Shown: positions 38,333 to 50,500, numbered from the stretch's first letter. The stretch is DNA of 64,000 bases from Acanthaster planci (GCF_001949145.1 NW_019091359.1:2816594-2880593), one strand, 5' to 3'. Translations and numbers: made by a program. Notes: a model not told the origin generated them from the sequence alone.

Positions 38333-40446
38333 GCGCCCTCTGCTTGAAACCGTCTCAAATTATCATTTTTTTCCTAAATGATAAATATCATCTCAAACTT
38401 TTAATATTACAGATGTGAGCTGTCGTAGCATGCTATGCAGTGCAACTTTAGTTATAAATAATTAATAACAAAAGGTATTTGTGTTATCAATTGTGTGGTG
38501 AAGAGGGAGGATAATTATTTTGATTTTGATAATAGAGGGCGCTACTTAAGAAATGTGACCTGCTCTTGACCAGAAAGGCCGTAGACAAAGTACACGCAGT
38601 CTTTATGGCCTATGAAAGCTCCGAAAAAATGAGAAGAATTCTGCATTGTTTGTTAAAATAACTTCCTCTGATGGGAGCCCAAAATAACTTTATTGTCTCT
38701 TACCCTCAATATCTTCATCACCACCTTCTGTAATTTTCCAAAAGCTAGAATTGTGTGTTCAAAGTCGAACCCCCTTGGGATCCTGGGAGGGGCCGACGGG
38801 GCGCATGTCCACCCCACTCCCCTCCTAAAGAGATAGTGACCACTACGGAGGCCGAATGATTCCAAAGGCTAGGATGCGAATTTTTCTAATGTACAGCACA
38901 GCACGTGAATATTTTGGCACCATTTTCACCACTTATTATTTAACATACATTTCTAGCAACTGCCATTGGTATTTCTGGCGACCAAGCGATGTGCAAATGC
39001 GGGTCGTTTACTTATAAAATGAGTTGTGGCCATCAAAAAATAATGTAATGACCGCTGGATAATGAATTGATGCAAGAAAATAGTGCCAGCAATTCTGTTT
39101 ACGCGCTGCTCAAAAAAAAGTTTGCATCCTATCCCTTGACACTTTCTGCCTGCTGTAGACTTCTGTATTTAATTGCTTTCCCTTCATCAGTAATCTAGGA
39201 TGACACCATTGAGATGAGGTCAAATCCTGGTTTCACCATCTGGTCTGTTGTGTACATGTTTTTTTAATAATAAAGCATGTAGGTTCGTTTGAAATCCAGT
39301 GGGACTTATACAACGTATACTCTGAGTAATAGGGTCACGCATCATATTATGAAAACAACCAGGGGAAACCCCCAAAAGGATAAAATCGTGGCTGGGGATC
39401 TCTTTCTAGGGATTTTTTTTCTGGTGAAAGCTATTCCATTCCATCGTGCCATTACAGGGCACTAGGTAAAGGTTGTTTAGTCTTTGTCATGTCACGCTTA
39501 TTTCTCATGCCTGCTGAGATGGACAGTAAGCCAACGATGCAATCACAAACTAGGACGTGTTCAAATTGAACAGCGCCCTCATGGAGTGCGTTGGACGAAA
39601 GTAAACTTTTGCAATGGGTTTAATTTTTTTCAAGAACTACAGGAGAATTCACGTGCAGTATGCAGAACACCTATGAGGAATTATGAAAGAGAATTTTAAG
39701 AATGAAGCTTCGTTCCTCCCCCCCCCTTGTAATTATTTTGTAACTATAGCACATTTTTACTGGGGATTAGATGAAAGGCTCACGCTAAACCCTCATGCTA
39801 AAGCCCATAGAGTCGATTACGCACGCGATGAGAAAGAATCCATGACTTCAATATAGAGACCCTTCTCTTGATTTCGCTTCAATTAAGTGGCACATTCGAT
39901 TCATCGAATGGTTTCCTTCCTCAATTCTGTACTTATGTCGCCAGAGGGCGACATGACACGTCTACGGGAAAGCTGCGCTACAAGAACGTCTGCAAACGTA
40001 ACAGTCATGTGTCCAGGCGCCCGGATGTGCTTTGGAAGTGAGTATTCCACCTGGTAATGTCAGGACCTGCTTCCAAATTATGGACCCGTATACTCCTGAC
40101 TACCCACACAGATGGCTGTGGGTGCAGCGCAGTACGGTGCTTGAAGATGTAGGGTAAATTTGGACTGTACAAAGTACAAATTGGGTGTATTGCGCATGCA
40201 TGCAAACGTTATCAATATGACTGTTGTTCGTGAGACTTGGGGGCAATAACGCGCGATAAAAATTTCTTACCGATGAAATACGGAACCAGCCGTTTAAACC
40301 ACCCATGCAGTGGACTGTCGATTGGTTTTCTGTGGGTAAAATGTGTGTGGTGTTCTTGAATGTTTGGCAGCAGTTTTATTTCTCCGGGGCGCCCGGAGGT
40401 ATACAGATCAAGGGGCAGAGCCTCGAGTTGGACCAAAAGAGGGCGC
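38333..40446. promoter_or_regulatory. cluster of GAGGGCGC (CTCF-like core) motifs
   Basis: GAGGGCGC occurs at 38333-38340 (-), 38535-38542 (+), 39573-39580 (-) and 40439-40446 (+). A close variant, CCAGAGGGCGAC, lies at 39941. Less than one exact copy would be expected in 2.1 kb by chance. The motif matches the conserved half of the bilaterian CTCF site. The 40.4-kb instance is inside a SINE-like repeat; the others are not obviously in copies of it. Binding is an inference from motif similarity only. Confidence 0.3.
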
Positions 40447-40615
40447 ACTTTTCTTAGCAACGGAGGCTCCTTTGTTCGGAACTGAACTTCTCAGGTTCAC
40501 AAACGACTGTGGCACACATTACGGTCGCATCGGTACCACCAAAATAAACACTCCTGACCAATATGGTTCTTTTCAAGGATTGAGGGGGTGCTTCTGCTCT
40601 AGGCGGAATTGGAAA
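40421..40615 (+). repeat. SINE-like dispersed repeat, copy 3
   Basis: Best-preserved partner of the 30.07-kb copy, with the same start (GCCTCGAGTTGGACCAAAAG) and a GGGTGCTTCTGCTCTAGGC-type end. It spans a 114-codon open frame starting at 40343 that I regard as non-coding. Confidence 0.75.
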
Positions 40616-40807
40616 GGCTGTGTACATTTCAAAATTTCAAATGGGGAATCAAGGAAACATGGATTTCCACGGGGATGGGGCACTTGACTCCATAACCCCG
40701 TCCTTTTTTCATGTTCTTGTCCCCTTTTGAGAAAACCGAGGCTAAAATAAAATGAATAATTCCCTTTTGAGCTGCGTTTTCCCGGAAAAGTATATTCTAG
40801 TTTTCTT

Positions 40808-40890
40808 TGACGTCACACCTGTAACACTCTCCCGCTCGGGCATATCCTCATCGACGTCACCAATCACGTAGCCACCCTCTTTGACGTCAC
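40808..40890. promoter_or_regulatory. triple CRE cluster
   Basis: TGACGTCA palindromes lie at 40808-40815 and 40882-40889, with a GACGTCAC core between them at 40853-40860, all within 83 bases. This is the consensus CREB/ATF site. Clustering at about 30-45-base spacing, next to a GC-rich block (41.0-41.4 kb), suggests a promoter or enhancer. No transcript start can be assigned. Confidence 0.5.
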
Positions 40891-40918
40891 TAAGCCTTAG
40901 TCTGAATGTGAGGGTATA

Positions 40919-41419
40919 TCAAGCAAAGCGTGTCTGCTTCAGCAAAGTCGCTTCCTGTTCGGCATTTCTCCCCAAAGGCTCCTTCCCCCACAAGCATTTC
41001 CGGGATATTGGCCATATTGCTCTCATCTTGTACGTTCCTGCACTCCAGGGCCAATTTGCCAGTAGTCCCCCAGCGTCACCCGGTTGTGGGGGAGAACAAA
41101 CGCAGTCCCCAGCACTTCTCAAGTTGTCCCAACATCGAGGCTCAAGAAAACCAGACAATATGGCATGTCTGGCCGCGAGGGCGGCGACAGTCTGTACGGT
41201 CTGTGTACCGACACGGATGCCGCGCCGCCATTGATTTCTCGGCGCGCAGACACGATTAGTGTATTTTCCCCGGGGCACAGCACATTTTGTTGGTTTGCTT
41301 GACGTTAGCCGATACACTTGCTTCTTTTTGGACAATGCACTTCCGTAATCATCTTCTCCGGATGACATGGACTTCTCTCGTGAAGAAATCCACCCGCATC
41401 GTTTTCTTTCGCATGCCAT
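40919..41419 (-). CDS. possible coding exon in a GC-rich block, unrecognised
   Basis: A 166-codon frame from a true ATG (41417-41419) to a stop, among the longest unassigned frames in the window. The product is basic and cysteine-containing with no recognised domain. The plus strand is also open in two frames across the same block, as expected when high GC removes stop codons. It lies next to a CRE cluster, so the block could be an unmethylated promoter region or a first exon instead of a gene body. There are no convincing splice sites or poly-A signal nearby. Treat as a candidate only. Confidence 0.15.
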   Translation of the reverse strand: MACERKRCGWISSREKSMSSGEDDYGSALSKKKQVYRLTSSKPTKCAVPRGKYTNRVCAPRNQWRRGIRVGTQTVQTVAALAARHAILSGFLEPRCWDNLRSAGDCVCSPPQPGDAGGLLANWPWSAGTYKMRAIWPISRKCLWGKEPLGRNAEQEATLLKQTRFA

Positions 41420-41560
41420 TAGTCGTGAATGTTTCCCCTCACATTAATTTTGTCATAGTCCAACGTTTTACTTGTAGTATTTTTTCGTCTTGATTTTTAA
41501 AGAGAAACCTCTTTGTTTTGTTTTGCTCGTTTGCTTGTTTTCATTTGTGGCAGTGCTCAA

Positions 41561-41597
41561 AGCAATGTTTACTTTCCACTGGAAAGTAAACATTGCT
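41561..41597. repeat. perfect 37-bp palindrome with paired forkhead sites
   Basis: Two 18-base arms (AGCAATGTTTACTTTCCA and its exact complement) flank one central C. Each arm contains the forkhead consensus TGTTTAC / GTAAACA, in inverted orientation (41566-41572 and 41586-41592). It may be a recent foldback or a dimeric regulatory site. Confidence 0.9.
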
Positions 41598-42615
41598 GTG
41601 AAAAAAGAGATCTAGATGCGTCCATGCATGAATTATTGCGCCTTCAATCAACTTTGTTTTACACAAAAATCCTGCCTTCGTTTATAGGATTGTATGCATG
41701 GCATCAAAGCGTAACACTGATCGTGATAGACATGTAGTTTAGTTTCAAATAACAGCAATTTCATTAGACGACTTTGGGATGTTGAGTCAAAATCTTGTTT
41801 CATCATCTCGGTTCATTTTGAGCGTCGTGTGAGAAATTCCGACGCAGTCTTATACTATAGGGATTTGTCATTTAAACTCATACAACCTCTTCTACCCCCT
41901 AATATCAAGTTCCACGGCCTCGTAATGCTTCCAACCGATGTCAGGGTGACGTCTCAATGGAAGGCATTTTCTGAAATGGTTCTGAACAGAGAGAATTTTC
42001 GTCATTTTTGTCAGTCCACTCCTTCTGGTCCCTCAACCTCTTCGTGGAACTCGAGAAGGGCCGCATCCGTAAAATCGTCCACGGCGTCGGTGGAGCGACT
42101 TACGTTGCTCGATCGGTCCTCTCCTGTTCTTGGGAAGATTACAAAAAATCTTGCAGGGGCTGATTGAATTTTTGCCAGCTAATGACATCTTGGACGGCAT
42201 CCCTGGAGAGGGTCGAGAGCTAATAAAATTGGCGAAATTTGAAACTCCCAGGAATGGTTGCAGAGTGCCACTGACTGGCTCTGGTTGATTTGCCCGACCC
42301 GGTCCATCTGTTGCATAGTCTGGTTCCGTACTATTCCAACTTTGTTTTCACTTTGTACATTTAAATATTTACTTTTATATAATACGGTAAATGCTGATTG
42401 AAAAAACTTAGACATTTTCCTTCAAGTCTTGTGTAACCTTCAGATCTGGATTCCATTCTCAGTTGTCAGTTTTAGACCTTGTGGGTTGCGCCCAGTTGCC
42501 GAGTATTCGTCGATTGGACGATTCCTCGGGTTCTGTACTAAAGACCTTTTAAAAGACCATGCAAGGGCTGGATTAACAATAACAGTACGCCCTGTAGGCA
42601 CCTCTGTTTTGTAGG

Positions 42616-42894
42616 CAGCGGCGTATCCAGCTTTGGATGTTGCGGGGGAGGGGATTCAAACGCGAATGCAGCTTCGGGCTCATTCAACATGATGTTCGGA
42701 GAGAAAAACACCCCGTGTGCATTTGCTGATGTTGTTTTCTTAGGGTTTGGGTGCTCATATTTGATGAATAAATGTACTGATTACTTTCTTTCCTACTCAC
42801 CTGTGAAGTGTTCTTTGTGGAAAAAAAATCTGTCAGAAGGGGCAAGTTGCCCCCTGCACTGTCCCGCCCCCTCTCTCCGCTGGATACGCCACTG
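42616..42894. mobile_element. hAT-type MITE
   Basis: The ends are inverted repeats, CAGCGGCGTATCCAGC at the left and GCTGGATACGCCACTG at the right, followed inward by G-rich/C-rich runs. CAG(T/C)GGCGTATCCAG is typical of hAT-superfamily termini. Size is 279 bp with no transposase, so it is non-autonomous. The eight flanking bases (TTTGTAGG versus TCCGTGGA) match at only 4 of 8, so a target duplication is degraded or absent. Both flanks carry CCTGTAGGCACCT (about 42590 and 42929), so the element sits within or beside a longer direct duplication. Confidence 0.7.
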
Positions 42895-44402
42895 TCCGTG
42901 GACCATGTGCGCCTTTGTTCCGTAGGCCCTGTAGGCACCTGTATTCCGTGGGTCACATCCGTCCGAGGCAACAGAACCGATTTATTGCTCTGGCATCAAG
43001 AATTGGAGCTTCACGTTTAATGTTGATATACTTATTCATTTTCCACAACACCAGCTGATTTAAAGCTTTAGTGATATCGAAAATTCAAAGAGCGAAGTCA
43101 AAACTGTAAAAACAACTGTGTGCATTTTATAAAATACCTTCCTGGCATCTTCGTGTAGGCCCCGAATATTCCAAAGGACCTTGGCACAGTACCTACTGTG
43201 TCTATTAGATAATTGGGCCTAGATCAAGATGACAGGTAATGTGTGAGTCCTGATTCAGGAGTATCGATCTTGGGTTGAAATCAGGGTATATTCTCAGCCA
43301 GGAAACACGAAACCAAGGACAGAATCACGATTCAAGAAACCCAGCCATTTACAAGTCTGACACAATGTCATTTGGAGTTCATTTTGTCCACGGGGCGACT
43401 GCGGTGACCCTCTTGGTATCACAGGTAGCACTCAAGGAAAAAAATCTTACGAACAAACAACCAAACCAAAACACACAAGTGAACACACTACGCCATCACA
43501 CCCTACATTATGTGGACTTCTTTTGTGCAGAGGTCCACAATATGTATGGCACGCCTGCACACACAACTGGGTTGGATACATCACCGACGGGGAAATAAGT
43601 CCGAGGCCGATGATTTTAGACCAAGTTCAGGTCAGTTTGTATTGCCTGCATACATCAGGAATACGAGCACAAATTATAAACGTTTAGTTTATAAATTTGC
43701 TTGGGTGCAACTAAAGTGCGTTAAAAATCTCACTCCTCATACCGAGTCAACTTGCTCGCGATTCTAGAACTAGGTGTGAAATTGACTTCTTTACCCATCC
43801 ACATAAGGTCATTTTTCATTTCTTGGGACTTAAATTACGAGGAACTACTGCCATAGCATCCCCGATGTTGAACAGCACAAACAAGCATGATCAGTTCCGT
43901 CATTGTAACACTGAACTGGTCTCATTCACAACTGATGAGTTCGTTTTTGAAAGCACTAATTACAACAACGCCCGGAAGACAATCTTCATACCAATCACAA
44001 AGGAGAGAGACTCGGTTTCACTCCATTCATTGACGTCCAATGTTTCTCCTGTTGCCATTTTTTCATGTTACCTGCGATTCCTTACGGCGTGTCCTCGTAT
44101 ATTTCATGACCTAAATATCATGTTACCGGTTGTGCCGATAGAAGGTAACTTTAGCGCTTTCTATATTCCGTAACCAGGCCATGGTGAAGTACTTGAGCTA
44201 CAATGTGCCTATCTAAATAATCAAACAAGCAAGAAGCACGACAACTGATAGACTGGTGTTGCCAATATTTGGGAAAAACTGCAATCGTTTGACTTTGCTC
44301 GTCCCCAGCGCCCATGTTAGCGACGGGAAGGGCAAATGCCTGACGTAGTTTTTGTTGGGCACTCGTTGGATAGAGTTCATATGAACAATGACACGGTCAA
44401 CA

Positions 44403-44645
44403 CCATGGGCGGAAATCCCAGGGGGCGGGGGGACACGTCCCCCTCCCCATGAATTTGGTATGGGGGACACAATGTCAAATGCCCCCTCTCTGTTAAAAAA
44501 GCAAAACAAAATACTAAAGGAATTGGTGTATGGAGGATTTTCCCTTGAGTATTTATAAATGGAATAAGATGATAAACACGGTGTGCACAAAAAAAGGGTA
44601 AATTGATGTCCCCCCCCACGATCGAGGAGAGATTTCCATCCATGG
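44403..44645. mobile_element. short TIR element with G/C runs
   Basis: The left end CCATGGGCGGAAATCC and right end GGAGAGATTTCCATCCATGG are inverted copies. Each is followed inward by a GGGGGGACA-type run (C runs on the right). The 243-bp element is non-coding and probably a MITE of undetermined superfamily. The left end also contains a local palindrome, GGGGGGACACGTCCCCC. Confidence 0.6.
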
Positions 44646-47466
44646 TCAAAACTGCAATTTCACTCACGTGCGCAATGAATGCTAATAGTGAGAATGAGCG
44701 AGCAGATGCTCTTGGGGGCGCTGTTTACTTCCATATCACCAGCGGAAAAATTATTCGACGCCAAAATGGTTTTCTTTTCTGTTCGCATGTTTTGTTTTGT
44801 TTTGTTTTGTTTTGTTTTTAGCGCTGTATTGACGACTAAACCTTTACCACGGCTATTCTACTGCTTTATAAACATTGCTTTGTCCAAAACTGGCTTTCGG
44901 AGCTATGGCATTGTATATTTTATCAACATGTGCCTGCGCCTATGCTGTTGGCGAAGACCAAACGCAGCTCAAACACAAGATTTGGACGAGACTCATCCTT
45001 TCTATCGACCCTGTGTGCAGTCAAAAAAATGATATTAACAGTCTCATAGGATTATTCCTCATACTTTGGGTTTTTAACCTAATTTTATATGTTCGAAATC
45101 GGACTCAACGAAACATTTGCTGTGAAGAAGTCTGGAGTGAAGTTGCCTTAGGGTGTTTTCCATTCATAGACAACGTGCACACTTGTTATTTTGCATTGGT
45201 CGTGCCTACCACATCGAAATGCCGGACAGCAACTTTAAAGCGCGTGCCGAATTTGAATTGGCCTCTCACCCTGTCCCTGAGTCGACGCCTCCCTCTGAGG
45301 TATTTCTCCAGGCGGCGCTACACTGCATTCATAATCACCGCTCGATATTCTTCACATCCCCTCTCAGGCATCACTTATATCCAGCAAACTTGCTCCTTGT
45401 GAAAGGTCTCACGAAAGAGACGAGGCAGAAGGCGGTGTCGGGACAGTTTCTTGCTTTAGTTCCCACACTGCGGATGTACGCCTCGCTTGTGGCTCTCAGG
45501 GGGTTGGGGAGAACCAGGGAACCGGGTCTGGGGGATTATAAATTCGATAGATTGGAAAACGAGCCCCGTAATAGCTTCGGAAGCGTCCCTTGAATTCTAA
45601 ATGGGTGATCAGATATTCCCACCGTTGATCTCAGCCCAAATGTTTCTCGTCCTGTCCTCGTAATAAGCAAAGGGGCTGAGATGGCACTGAGCTATATATG
45701 ACTGAGCTAAGAACAAGCCAGGGAATGAAGAAGACGGATGGAGCTAGCTGCGGGGCATATACACACTCGTTTACTGGACGTGGGGGTTGCATGCCGAGCC
45801 TAGATGGCTGCGTGACCGTGCCGGCCGCCTCTCGACTTGCTAACGCCCGTCTTAATCAACTTGACCGAGAAAACGAGGATGACCGAGGAATAATGTTCCT
45901 GCCTTTCCTCGCTCCAGAAAGACGGATGAATATCGCGAGATATAGAATCACACGACCCGCCATTTGATGTCGTTATAACAGTGTTCAATCACTTAGCAAT
46001 TTACAATCTCTCATCGGATACCTTCTCCACCAAATCTCTTGTTGATAAGAAACTTGTTACTAGCAATTCGGGTATATCTGGATTTTCGATAGGCCTAGAT
46101 TTATCCGTCGGCAGTCAGGGTAACAGTCAAGACTATATTTTTGTCTGCCAGCTTCGCTTTGGCTATTTTGGGACCAAATTTTAGAGTTTTTTAAAAAATC
46201 TTTATACAATGTATGCGCGTTGGAACAAAACAATCATTCAGATCAAATTGAATTCAAATTTTCTGACCTAAGCTTCCAGTTTATGGAATAATTATTCTTT
46301 CTTTGTTTCTTTCTTTCTTTACTCACATTACTGATAAAAATTAATGTGAATCTGATTTTGATTCAAATTCTGAATCTTAATCATATCATTGAGTGAATTG
46401 CCCGGAACGGAATGAAAAGAAAGATATGAAAACTACCAATTTCTGTGAAAATAGCTCAGAATTGGCTCCTTCCCCCCCCCTTCCCGAGAGGGCTTTGAGC
46501 CTCAATGGCGAAGTTATTAATGAGTGTTAATAACCGCGTTGTAATTTTGACCCACATGGAGAATAAACAGTGCTAAACAAAACAGCTCTTGAAGCACCGT
46601 GAGATACAGACGTTGCAGACTGGAAAAAAGTTTAAGAATTCTGTCACGTCCTGCGTAAAACCCGGCTGACCAAAACAAAGTCGAGGGCTATTTATTTGTA
46701 TAGAAAGAACTAGCCATCGGGCGCATTCTCTCCAATTAATACATTGAATATTCACGTGACCATTTAGAGTATTCATATAAGCCACTTCAGACTCGCTCCC
46801 AAAGAAACCGCCTCCGGCAGTTGTTCCATATTTCATTCAAGATCTAGGTTTTTATAAACACAAAAGTCACGTATTATATTTTAGGGCTCAGCTAAACTAT
46901 TACTTTGAAGATTGTTTTTCCGGGTTCGCTCACTCTCAGAACCATTTGCTACCAAATTAAGTAAAGATATTTCCAAAATATTTGGACATCTTTATGTTTC
47001 CGTTGGAGAGAAATGAAGCTTCAATGGACGGGATTATGTAATGGAGACGTAATCTTAAACCAAAGCTGAATATTAAGCAGATATAGTGCAAGAAGATTAC
47101 CCACCATTTAAAAAGAATGGGAAACCACCCACATTCAGAAACACTACTAAACAGCGTCGGGTGAGGATTGTTTGGCAAATCGAAGCAAAATCCCCCCCCC
47201 TCCGACTCCAAGCCTGGTACTACACCACTATTGAACCTGGACAGACGAACTCAAACCCAGTTCGCCAATGCGTAGTCTCGTGTAGTGTGGTAGGCTAGTC
47301 CCCTGACCATTGTAGTGGAGTTTCACTCACTGCGATAGGTTTCACTCACTGCGATAGGTTTCAATTCTGCGATAGCAACAAGACTTGGCGTCTGTATAAT
47401 TTTCCAAAGAAAATTCGGTTGGACCGCATTCAAAAGAGTAAAACTTACCATATAGTAACAAAAAAT
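44646..47466. other. gene-free stretch with microsatellites
   Basis: Contains a (TTTTG)n microsatellite at about 44790-44818, a CTTT-rich run at about 46298-46320, C tracts at 46472-46480 and 47192-47200, and a 19-bp unit in about 2.8 tandem copies (47321-47375). Open frames of 175 codons (from TTG 44875) and 146 codons (from GTG 45153) lack ATG starts and domains and are not called as genes. Confidence 0.45.
47321..47375 (+). repeat. 19-bp tandem repeat
   Basis: TTTCACTCACTGCGATAGG occurs twice exactly (47321-47339, 47340-47358), followed by a degraded third unit. Confidence 0.9.
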
Positions 47467-47584
47467 TAAAACGCGACCGGGAACCACTCTGCACACTATT
47501 GTAAAAAGTTATTTGTCAGACCTCTCATTAAAATCAAATAACTTTTTACAATAGCGTGCAGAGTGGTTCCCGGCCGCGTTTTTA
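47467..47584. mobile_element. foldback MITE
   Basis: Arms of about 49 bases (47467-47515 and 47535-47584) are inverted copies with 2-4 mismatches, running from AAAACGCG-CCGGGAACC to AAGTTATTTG around a 19-base spacer. It is non-coding. A T(T/A)A at each outer end may be part of the target site. No second copy is seen in the window. Confidence 0.8.
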
Positions 47585-50500
47585 TTGATCTCGCGGGATA
47601 GCCTCGAGACAAGTCGCACAAATTAAGACGCCGGTGATTGGTGAGCGGGGGCTGAGCAACACGCAATCCTTTCTGACGACTGGAAGCCCGAGGCTAGGCA
47701 AGACGATGGAGGTACGGCCAAAGATTGGAAACAAGAGAATCTAAGGAATGAAATCCAATAATACGATAGCGAGCCTCAAGTTCAAATAGACAGACACACA
47801 GGCCCTTGAATTTCTCCAATTTAGTCTTAGATTTCAGCCTGTGTAGGCACAATGCGCGGCGACTAAAAATGCCCGTAATTTGAGGATTCGCTGAATGAGT
47901 CATTTTGCCTCATGGGGATTGAATTGAAATCACCCCAGGAACACTTACTATCATACCAAGACGGATGTTCAGATTGGTGTGTTATCAAAGCAGGCGTATA
48001 TTGTATAATTCCCGCGGCATTTGATGAGGAAAGCTGCAGTGAAGATTCGCGCTCAAGAGGATTCTTTTCGCAGTATTGTACAAAAAAATTTATTTCTAGG
48101 AATGCACCCCCCCATGGTTATGAAGTATCCTCAAAGCCTCAGGTCAATCAATCAAACGTTCAGGTGGTTTGCCTAATACTTTTCCGATGCTGACAAGATG
48201 GGTCCCCGTGGATTGGTAGCTCATTTTGCCAGCTTCCACATTTATTTCTTACAACCTTTAACCATGCCTGTCTGTCTAAAAGACCTGTGGGAGAACCTTT
48301 TCTCTCATTCAGCTCTCCTTTGAACTTGTTGTTTGAGACACGCCACCTTTCATCATACTTTTTCAGCATAAAAGACCGACGTCCTTAAATTTTTGACAAA
48401 TTGGTTTTCCATAGCTTTTCTGGTGGATCTCAACCTTGCATGGATCGCAAATTCATTTAAAGAAACTCGCATCTAACATCACAGTATCAAAAGAACCTTC
48501 AAATGCCGCATGACACAACATGTAATTCATTCCACCGTACAACTTTTGGATATCACTACCAGCTACTTACTTCACGTTTTCCCTTTTTACCCTCAGTCAA
48601 TTGATGTCTTGCACACATTTTGACATCAAATTCTCGCCAAATGTTTCAATTTGGACGCAATTTGCAACAACAAATGGTTTCATCTGCTTTCATTGGCCAT
48701 TTATGGAACGTTATTTAATTGCAGTGTGATTTAGTAATGACAATGGCCGAAGAACACCTAGCCCAAATGGGCCACACCTGTGCCTGTTTTAAAAAATGTC
48801 AAGCGCATGACAAGTCTCATGAAAACGTAAATTTAGTCATTATGACAAAACGTCGATGGTGCAACGTCCGCCAAGCTGACGAAGGAAAGCCATGATTCTC
48901 TTTAGGTTAAGGGTGGAGGGGTACTGAAGTTAATATTCTGTTTAACTGTAAGGTGGTTATGTATTACGGAGACAGTGACCTCCAAAACATGACCCCTTTG
49001 TAGATAATTCTTGATATGTTCTCCACAATTCTGTGTGTCTGAGATGGGAAGGAAGTATCAGGTACGAATGAAAAAAAAGTCGCACTGCTTTGCAAACAGG
49101 TCTCTGTTCTACTGGTCGATGAAACATTCACACCGACACCTGTTTAGCTGCGACAAATTTGCTTCATAATACTCGACCGAGAAAGGAAAGCCATTGCAAA
49201 GTCAGTTGCACAAAAACCGCACACAAAGTAGCCGCCTAAGAATAGTCTCTACCACCTCCAGCCATTACAGCGATTTCGAGACCTATTTCGAGGCGATTTT
49301 TCGGTCAATCTCGCTCTTCATATCCTCGTCTTCATTTCCTACCCGATACGTGCTGGGGTGCTAATTTGATGGATGACACAGACGCGAGCTGTCAGGCCTG
49401 ACTTTACCAACCTCTACAGTTCCAGACGGTTTATTAACATGATGGAGTCCATTCGGAACTAACAACATCTAAATCACAGTGGTTGGACCGTCCTAACAGC
49501 TTCCTTGCTCCGTACCTTCCCTTTGCACACCTCAAGTTGTCCTGACTCATTCAGGCTAAGTTGATGACGTACATACTCTACTGACGTCAGTCTTCTCACT
49601 CCGGCAAAAAAGGGCGGGAAAATACAATCACCCGAATGGATCGTGCAGAGATCACGCGATCAATATTGTAGCGTGAAACCATACCGACCTGACTTTCATT
49701 GCCTGTTCAGCACGTCACTGGAGACGACATGTTGGTTCGATCAAGCTATCTAACAGTGCACTACATCAAAGCACACGAGCTCAGATAATCTGATCAAAGC
49801 TCGACTCCACCTGTTTATCCTCTCTGTATTAATCACGACGCACAATCTGTGTTCGAATAGAATGAGGTGATGGAAAAGCCGATAGCATTATTTAAATGTG
49901 TAGGTATTAACGGCCTGTAAGTCTTTGACAATTGCAATTTAGGTCATAAAATATTGACATCCTGACTAAAAGTAACCACTGGTCAACCAACTCGCTTCTA
50001 ATGTCATAGACTGCATGAAATTAGGAATATACTGGCATTTACAACTAAACTTAGACAAATCATTCAAAACATACGGATTCAAATGTTAAACGTAAACCTA
50101 AGGGCAAGTTTTATAATGCAAGCCCATATAAAACATAATTTCCCTTTTCTTCGATCTATCCTGGGATATAAGATGACGACTATGCTGTCCGAGGGAGATA
50201 ACAATGAATGAGGCTTCTAAGCACAGGTTTCTCTTACACGCAGGTACTGTGCTTAAACGTACAACCTCACTCAGATCAGCTCAGACCAAGTATATACCAG
50301 GAACTTGCTGTCAATTTGCATATTATTATAATAATTCAACTCAGGAGGGTTGTACAACCAAGGCGTTATTGTCATTTCGAAAAGAACTGAATAAACGCTT
50401 GATTACCAAAGATAATGAAGTGCACATAACATTTCCAGCTGTCTGCGACAAAATGTTGAAAAAACTGAACACAATCCATAATGAATGTACCGTTTACAGC

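Noticed and set aside
41829-42167. 112-codon frame with a Ser-rich tail
   Set aside because: Begins at GTG and no family is recognised.
43923-43960. Second CTGATGA...GAAA hammerhead-like string
   Set aside because: The bases between the two blocks cannot form stem II.
44875-45402. 175-codon plus-strand frame, one of the longest after the receptor
   Set aside because: It starts at TTG with no ATG near its 5' end, has no recognisable domain, and overlaps a 146-codon frame from GTG in another phase. Length is within chance expectation for 64 kb in six frames.
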